Assembly (NCBI RefSeq): GCF_004309355.1
Contig: NZ_BJCC01000005.1
Span: forward strand, 1 to 64,000
DNA: 64,000 nucleotides
Direction: 5' to 3'
Source of the DNA: Enterococcus florum
Lineage (GTDB): Bacteria; Bacillota; Bacilli; Lactobacillales; Enterococcaceae
Every line of letters starts with the position of its first letter. The first letter of the stretch is position 1. The notes below the pieces were generated by a model. It was not told where the DNA came from and made no database searches. It was given only the letters and a program-made list of their open reading frames with translations. This document shows, piece by piece, positions 62,924 to 64,000 of this stretch. Both the position numbers and the translations under genes were made by a program.

Positions 62924-63340
62924 CTAAATTTTAGGGCTTTTCACGAAACGAAAGCCTTCTCGTTTCATTTTCTCAACATACGCCTCTGTTGTCAGCCCCT
63001 CTAGCTCCGGCCGATAGTCCACCCTTTCCAGAGCAGTATAATAAATTCCTGCATACCCTCGAATCGGAAACGGCGTGATCGCTCGGATGTTGGACAGTTC
63101 ATACGCCCATTCTCCATTGGTCTCTTGGTGTCTGCCCACAACGGAGACCACAGCCATCGCATAGCCAGGCAAAATTTCTTGGCCTTGCGGAATCTCCTTC
63201 GTATTGCGTGTCGCTGCCAGCAGCAGATCCCCCGACAGATTCCATTTGCGCGTGCGATATTCCGTCTTTTTCTTTCCAGCCAGTATCGCTAAAAGAAAAT
63301 CGCCTCGCAGACTCAAGGGTTGAATCCTCGGCTCATCCAT
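62924..63340 (-). CDS. ASCH-domain protein
   Basis: 138 aa, with LRGDFLLAILAGKKKTEYRTRKWNLSGDLLLAATR, the ASCH/PUA-like pattern of an RNA-binding-like fold, and a C-terminal part with IRAITPFPIRGYAGIYYTALERV. Proteins of this type are implicated in RNA-related or modified-nucleoside functions; the exact role here is not known. It is a single gene with its own terminator. Confidence 0.72.
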   Translation of the reverse strand: MDEPRIQPLSLRGDFLLAILAGKKKTEYRTRKWNLSGDLLLAATRNTKEIPQGQEILPGYAMAVVSVVGRHQETNGEWAYELSNIRAITPFPIRGYAGIYYTALERVDYRPELEGLTTEAYVEKMKREGFRFVKSPKI

Positions 63341-63532
63341 AGAATCTCCTCCTTTATTTTTTCTCTATTGTTGAACGTTTTTCCAAGGGAAGCAACCCAA
63401 ACATTCCGCATCTCACAATTTTGTAAGCTGATTGATAGTCAAATAAATGGCGGAATCTGATCATTTTCGCTATGCTACGTAACAGAAGAGCAAAAAATTG
63501 CTCATCAATCTGTCGAATGAGGAGTAATCGTT

Positions 63533-64000
63533 ATGCAAAAGGGTCTTAATGGGTTTCAATTAAAAATCATCGGGGTGATCACGATGGTCATCGATCATCT
63601 CGGGCAATTTTTTACCTTTCTGGGAGCACCGCTGTGGTTCCACTGGATCGGTCGAATCGCCGCACCGATTTTCTTATTTGAAAGTTCAGAAGGCTTCGTC
63701 CATACGAGAAGTCGTAAAAAATACATGTTTCGTTTGCTGGTAGGGTTTTGGATCATGGGTGGAATCGACTGGATCTTAAAAACGTATTTCAGCGTGGATA
63801 ATGAGTTAGTGATCAACAATATTTTCGGTACGATCTTTTTAGGAACCGTCTTTATGCAGGCGGTCGAACACCTGAGAAATGGTGTCAGCGAAAAAAGCAG
63901 TCGGACCTTCTTAAAAGGAATTCTTTGGTTCGTCGTGCCACTTCTGCTGAGTGCCCTTCCGTTGTTCTTCTTGGCTCAGGGAGAATTAAGCACGGTTTCT
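63533..64000 (+). CDS. TraX-family membrane protein, 3' end beyond the window
   Basis: 156 codons are seen with no stop before the window ends. AGGAG precedes the ATG at 63533. The start (NGFQLKIIGVITMVIDHLGQFFTFLG, WFHWIGRIAAPIFLFESSEGFVHTRSRKKYMFRL) is typical of TraX proteins, which relate to F-pilin acetylase but are common in Firmicutes chromosomes outside conjugation loci. At least four membrane segments are visible. The 192 bases before the gene show no other feature. Confidence 0.82.
   Translation, partial: MQKGLNGFQLKIIGVITMVIDHLGQFFTFLGAPLWFHWIGRIAAPIFLFESSEGFVHTRSRKKYMFRLLVGFWIMGGIDWILKTYFSVDNELVINNIFGTIFLGTVFMQAVEHLRNGVSEKSSRTFLKGILWFVVPLLLSALPLFFLAQGELSTVS

Noticed and set aside
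63595-63819. Minus-strand 74-codon frame
   Set aside because: It lies wholly inside the plus-strand TraX-family gene, which has clear family motifs and a ribosome site.

Overview
The window looks like chromosome of a low-GC Gram-positive lactic acid bacterium, most likely an Enterococcus. Evidence: enterococcal-style Shine-Dalgarno sites, lipoprotein-type binding proteins, a sortase-type surface protein, the L-arabinose/phosphoketolase route, CcpA- and GlnR-type sites, and the oppF-tnpB-like gene pair. Species cannot be fixed from this sequence. No rRNA, tRNA, CRISPR array, prophage or intact insertion sequence was seen.

Layout. 0-9 kb: a penicillin-V-acylase-like Ntn hydrolase; a membrane-anchored XRE regulator flanked by a direct repeat containing a broken copy of the end of the neighbouring 5'-nucleotidase gene; a phn-type ABC transporter with two phosphoesterases; a divergent Crp/Fnr regulator. 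9-11 kb: a repeat-built surface protein with an unusual YPATN sorting signal. 11-19.4 kb: a LacI-controlled oxaloacetate decarboxylase sodium pump cluster, preceded by a DHDPS-family aldolase and a divergent Nramp-like transporter. 19.5-27 kb: an oligopeptide transporter (oppA, then oppBCDF) whose last gene is a TnpB-like protein lacking nuclease residues, followed by a probable guide RNA. 27-36 kb: a YtfQRT/YjfF-type sugar ABC transporter facing a three-component sensor system. 36-45 kb: galM, xfp, araA, araD, araB and araR with clear AraR operators. 45-52 kb: small genes, an AraC regulator and a CaiA/EtfBA/CaiB-like cluster. 52-63 kb: a guanidine-assimilation operon (carboxylase, two DUF1989 proteins, allophanate hydrolase, ABC importer, two NifI-like PII proteins) behind a promoter with two GlnR/TnrA boxes and an attenuator-type leader. 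The window ends in an incomplete TraX-family gene.

Most striking system. The gene at 19683-20624 is best read as a TnpB-like nuclease-dead repressor (TldR) of the oppF-associated type. The RuvC-I Asp is replaced by Ser, the protein stops before the zinc finger and third RuvC Asp, no transposase or transposon ends are evident, and the gene sits 22 bp behind oppF. The RNA-like sequence behind it has a hairpin, a second hairpin whose loop can form a pseudoknot, a short AT-rich guide-like segment and a closing hairpin. The first seven guide-like bases recur next to a TTTAA motif inside the core promoter of oppA in this same window, which suggests RNA-guided control of the peptide-binding protein. 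This last link is inference and the match is short.

How the parts work together. The ara, galM, xfp and sugar ABC genes form a pentose route to xylulose-5-phosphate and acetyl-phosphate. The guanidine operon releases ammonium under nitrogen control. The opp system brings in peptides. The acyl-CoA dehydrogenase cluster may use crotonobetaine or a similar compound as an anaerobic electron acceptor.
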